DNA from: Chitinophaga pinensis
GTDB taxonomy: Bacteria; Bacteroidota; Bacteroidia; Flavobacteriales_D; Crocinitomicaceae
Assembly (NCBI GenBank): GCA_945861175.1
Contig: CAMATR010000054.1
Location: 1-8,311 of the forward strand
DNA: 8,311 nt
Direction of reading: 5' to 3'
Shown here piece after piece: positions 6,163-8,311 of this stretch. The notes below the pieces were generated by a model. It did no database searches, was not told the origin of the DNA, and worked only from the letters and a program-made list of their open reading frames with translations. Both the position numbers and the translations under genes were made by a program. Each line of letters begins with the position of its first letter. Position 1 is the stretch's first letter.

Positions 6163-7548
6163 GCAGATATTGTTTATCCATAAAAGCATTTCTTGTAATA
6201 CTTTTTCTGAAAAGGTCTCTTCAAGTTCTCCATACTCATCAACTGTGCAGCGGTTACATTTTTGGAACAAGTGATTGAGACTATCTATTAGAATTATTTT
6301 TGATTGTGTTTTTGAACCATTGGAAAAGTTATTTAGGAAGCCTTCTTGACTCTGCTTCGCTGGAACCTGAATGTCTTCGACACCATTGATAACCAAAATG
6401 GGCAGTTTGACTTTTTTTAGATAATGCTTTGTTTCGAATTGTACAAACTGACTTCCCCAATCGTTGTTGAGTAATAGTTGAATGCTAAGTTTAAAGTTCA
6501 ATAAACTTGAACTTTCCTTGAATTCCATTGGAGCAACCTCATATTGATTGTTCAGAAACGCGTCAAGTTTTTTGGTTCGTTTATTACCTTTGTACCTTCT
6601 TAAAATGATACAAGCACCTTCATAAACCCCCTTATTCCATAGCGCCAATTTTTCTGAGGCACCAGATTTTTTTGGAACTATGTATTGTTGTTGAATTAAA
6701 ACGTCTTCGCCGCTTGTTCCGACGCTAGCAAGTTCTATTAAGAAGGAGATGTGTTTGTTTTTGTTTGCGGCGATTAGAGCATGCATCCCGCCCTCTGAAT
6801 GACCGATAATACCAATTGGGTTTGCCTTAAAACGCAGATCAGCTTGAAGGGTATTAACACAACTGTTTAAATCATTGCCAAAATCAGTTAATGTTGCTCT
6901 AGAATAATTACCAGTACTTTCTCCGAAACCTCGATCATCGAAGCGCAAACAACCAACACCATTTTTTGCTAAATAGTCTGCAATCACCCAAAAAGACTTG
7001 TGGCCTAAAATCTCACAATCCCTATTTTGTGGCCCGGAGCCTGATGCTAAAACAACAATCGGAAAATTATTGGTAGTATTTTTTGGAAGTGTTAAAGTAC
7101 CTGCCAGCACAACCTCACCATTGAAACAGTTTATTTCTTCAATTGAATAATCAAATGGTGCCTTAGGTTCTTGAGGTCGAAGTATTTCTTTTTTAACTTG
7201 AATCGTTCTCGTGAAATTGGAAGTCCAACGAATACCACTTTGCTCAAATTTTCCACTGATTGAATCCCCTTCTTTGTAATGTATACCAACAAAACTTAAA
7301 CGACCAGCGCTCCAGTTGAATCGCAGTGTATCATTTTGAAGATAAATGGTATCGAGGGCTATTTTTCGTGCACTGTTTGCATCAGGCTCCCAGAATTTTG
7401 CGCTTAATACTCTTTGGTTTCCTTCTATATTCAGGTCGAGTTGTTTACTCATCCCTAACACTGTAAAACTAGTATGCCATAAACCCTCTACTTGAGCAGA
7501 TAAAACGGTTGGGAATAAGACAAAAAAAAGGATAAACTTACGCACCAT
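6157..7548 (-). CDS. Exported alpha/beta hydrolase (serine hydrolase) with N-terminal beta domain
   Basis: A 463-residue protein with signal peptide (1-18, VLSA|Q), so probably periplasmic or secreted; there is no lipoprotein cysteine. Residues about 19-118 form a beta-rich domain, starting VEGLWHTSF, of the kind often placed before this hydrolase type in Bacteroidota. The alpha/beta hydrolase fold covers about 140-463. The oxyanion-loop region is SGSGPQNRD (169-177), then RFDDRGFGESTG (202-213). The nucleophile is Ser251 in GHSEGG (249-254), the acid Asp392 in NGVEDIQVP (388-396), and the histidine His426 in LNHLFQ (424-429). The triad is complete, so it should be an active esterase, acyl hydrolase or peptidase-like enzyme; the substrate cannot be told. 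The ATG at 7548 is preferred because it leads directly into the signal peptide; a TTG at 7557 in frame would add three residues. It overlaps the upstream glycosyltransferase by 11 bp, implying an operon with translational coupling. Confidence 0.9.
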   Translation of the reverse strand: MVRKFILFFVLFPTVLSAQVEGLWHTSFTVLGMSKQLDLNIEGNQRVLSAKFWEPDANSARKIALDTIYLQNDTLRFNWSAGRLSFVGIHYKEGDSISGKFEQSGIRWTSNFTRTIQVKKEILRPQEPKAPFDYSIEEINCFNGEVVLAGTLTLPKNTTNNFPIVVLASGSGPQNRDCEILGHKSFWVIADYLAKNGVGCLRFDDRGFGESTGNYSRATLTDFGNDLNSCVNTLQADLRFKANPIGIIGHSEGGMHALIAANKNKHISFLIELASVGTSGEDVLIQQQYIVPKKSGASEKLALWNKGVYEGACIILRRYKGNKRTKKLDAFLNNQYEVAPMEFKESSSLLNFKLSIQLLLNNDWGSQFVQFETKHYLKKVKLPILVINGVEDIQVPAKQSQEGFLNNFSNGSKTQSKIILIDSLNHLFQKCNRCTVDEYGELEETFSEKVLQEMLLWINNICE

Positions 7549-8311
7549 TCGAGTCAATTAATTGTTTGATTAACAAACAGTTTCGTTTGTTGTTAAAGTT
7601 TTTTTGAATGAATTTGTTTCGTTTTGAAAAATCTTCTTCGGACAAAACAACGTTTTTCAGACCAATAAAGTGGAGTTTAAAATCTTTAGGATCGTCAGAC
7701 AAAACACAAAATTCTTCAATGGATGTGCCTTCAATCATTTCTTTATTGGCCAGTATATGGCCAGCGCTGTGAAGACAAGCTAATAGTTTAAGTTTAATAC
7801 CAGAGGGGACAGCAGTGAATAAAACATGCGTTTGTGCCTCTTGTATGAGTTGGTTGAGTTGTTTTTCGGATGGATTTTCAACTAGCTGCACACCCTCTTT
7901 TTTGCAGATAGATATAAGTTGTTTACCAGGCCTTTTGCCTGCTATTATTAATGGGAAGGATTCTTCTAAAATACTTTTTAATGTATTTATGATCCAAATT
8001 GCTGCCTGGTTGTTTTCAGGGACAGAAAGGTTTCCGTGAAACAAGGCGTATCTTTTCACTTTTGTATAAGAACCCTCAATGGAGGGAATTGAAGCTGGAA
8101 GGATTTTAACTTGAGGATGAAAAATAGCCATTTTATCTGCTTCTTCTTCTTTGATGGGAAGTAAATATGTCGCCATTTTCAAAATTGGCTGATATTTTCT
8201 GAGCTTTTGTTCTTCAAGGTAAAAAAACGCCTGTTTTAAAAATCCTGATTGTGTCTTGAGTCCACCATAATATTCATGTTCTATATTGTGTAATCGAACA
8301 AAAGTTAATCG
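7538..8311 (-). CDS. Glycosyltransferase, GT-B/group 1-like (N-terminus outside window)
   Basis: The frame is open from the TAA at 7538-7540 to the right edge, giving 257 residues of a longer protein. The first visible ATG is internal (8176) and a TTG at 8182 is also internal: residues before them continue the family pattern, with FVRLHNIEHEYYGGL (4-18) and FFYLEEQKLRKYQ (29-41). These are typical of the inter-domain region of a Bacteroidota glycosyltransferase of GT4-like fold. The C-terminal Rossmann domain starts near YALFHGNLSVPEN (88-100). The nucleotide-sugar side of the cleft is probably formed by SGIKLKLL (170-177) and MIEGTSIEEFC (192-202). No signal peptide or membrane helix is visible in this part, so it is likely cytoplasmic, adding a sugar to a cell-surface glycan, lipid or protein. 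Donor and acceptor are unknown. It is the upstream member of a two-gene unit with the exported hydrolase. The missing roughly one-third to two-fifths is inferred from usual family length. Confidence 0.85.
   Translation of the reverse strand, partial: RLTFVRLHNIEHEYYGGLKTQSGFLKQAFFYLEEQKLRKYQPILKMATYLLPIKEEEADKMAIFHPQVKILPASIPSIEGSYTKVKRYALFHGNLSVPENNQAAIWIINTLKSILEESFPLIIAGKRPGKQLISICKKEGVQLVENPSEKQLNQLIQEAQTHVLFTAVPSGIKLKLLACLHSAGHILANKEMIEGTSIEEFCVLSDDPKDFKLHFIGLKNVVLSEEDFSKRNKFIQKNFNNKRNCLLIKQLIDSNGA

Noticed and set aside
7549..7557. TTG start for the hydrolase at 7557
   Set aside because: An ATG three codons later leads directly into a standard signal peptide and needs a shorter overlap with the upstream gene.
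7815..8039. 74-codon open frame on the plus strand, cysteine- and serine-rich
   Set aside because: It is antisense to conserved glycosyltransferase sequence, and its composition is what the complement of that sequence gives.
8176..8182. Glycosyltransferase starting at TTG 8182 or ATG 8176
   Set aside because: Conserved family residues continue upstream in the same frame to the window edge, so these are internal codons.
1..8311. CRISPR array, insertion sequence, tRNA, rRNA, toxin-antitoxin or phage genes
   Set aside because: No regularly spaced direct repeats, transposase motifs, cloverleaf sequences or small paired genes were found by reading both strands; faint or partial signals could have been missed without computation.

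Overview
The window is AT-rich and looks like ordinary chromosome of a Bacteroidota bacterium, most likely a Flavobacteriales-type marine or freshwater lineage. The evidence is a PorP/SprF-family type IX secretion protein, an exported lamin-tail-domain protein with a FlgD-like C-terminal domain, a LETM1-related protein of the kind found in this phylum, signal peptides ending in the common Bacteroidota pattern A|Q, Phe-rich leader peptides, and weak or absent Shine-Dalgarno sites with a few TAnnTTTG-like -7 boxes. Assignment below phylum is inference.

Layout, left to right. Positions 1-147 hold the C-terminal end of an unrecognised + strand gene cut by the window edge. An AT-rich gap containing an 18-bp perfect palindrome follows, then a PorP/SprF-like outer-membrane protein gene (230-1108, +). 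Convergent with it is asd, aspartate-semialdehyde dehydrogenase (1205-2200, -), with its catalytic residues intact. Divergent from asd across a 63-bp spacer is a large secreted multidomain protein (2264-4849, +): signal peptide, lectin-like domain, two copies of an Ig-like plus lamin-tail module, and a FlgD-like end. Thirty-six bases downstream is a 419-aa LETM1-related protein with a TerB-like helical region (4886-6145, +). On the other strand is a two-gene unit read right to left: a glycosyltransferase whose frame runs off the right edge (7538-8311, -), overlapping by 11 bp an exported alpha/beta hydrolase (6157-7548, -). The hydrolase converges on the LETM1-related gene with only 11 bp between stop codons.

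How the genes fit together. Only asd is a clear metabolic gene (lysine, methionine, threonine and diaminopimelate supply). The others are mostly envelope or surface functions: a type IX secretion/gliding accessory protein, a probable secreted surface protein, a membrane-associated LETM1-like protein, and a glycosyltransferase coupled to a periplasmic or lipoprotein-free exported hydrolase. No mobile element, CRISPR array, tRNA, rRNA or defence gene was seen, and no stretch over 300 bases lacks a gene. I do not see convincing evidence for a wholly new system. The items most worth a second look are the LETM1/TerB-like protein, the duplicated Ig-lamin-tail architecture, and the tightly overlapping glycosyltransferase-hydrolase pair.
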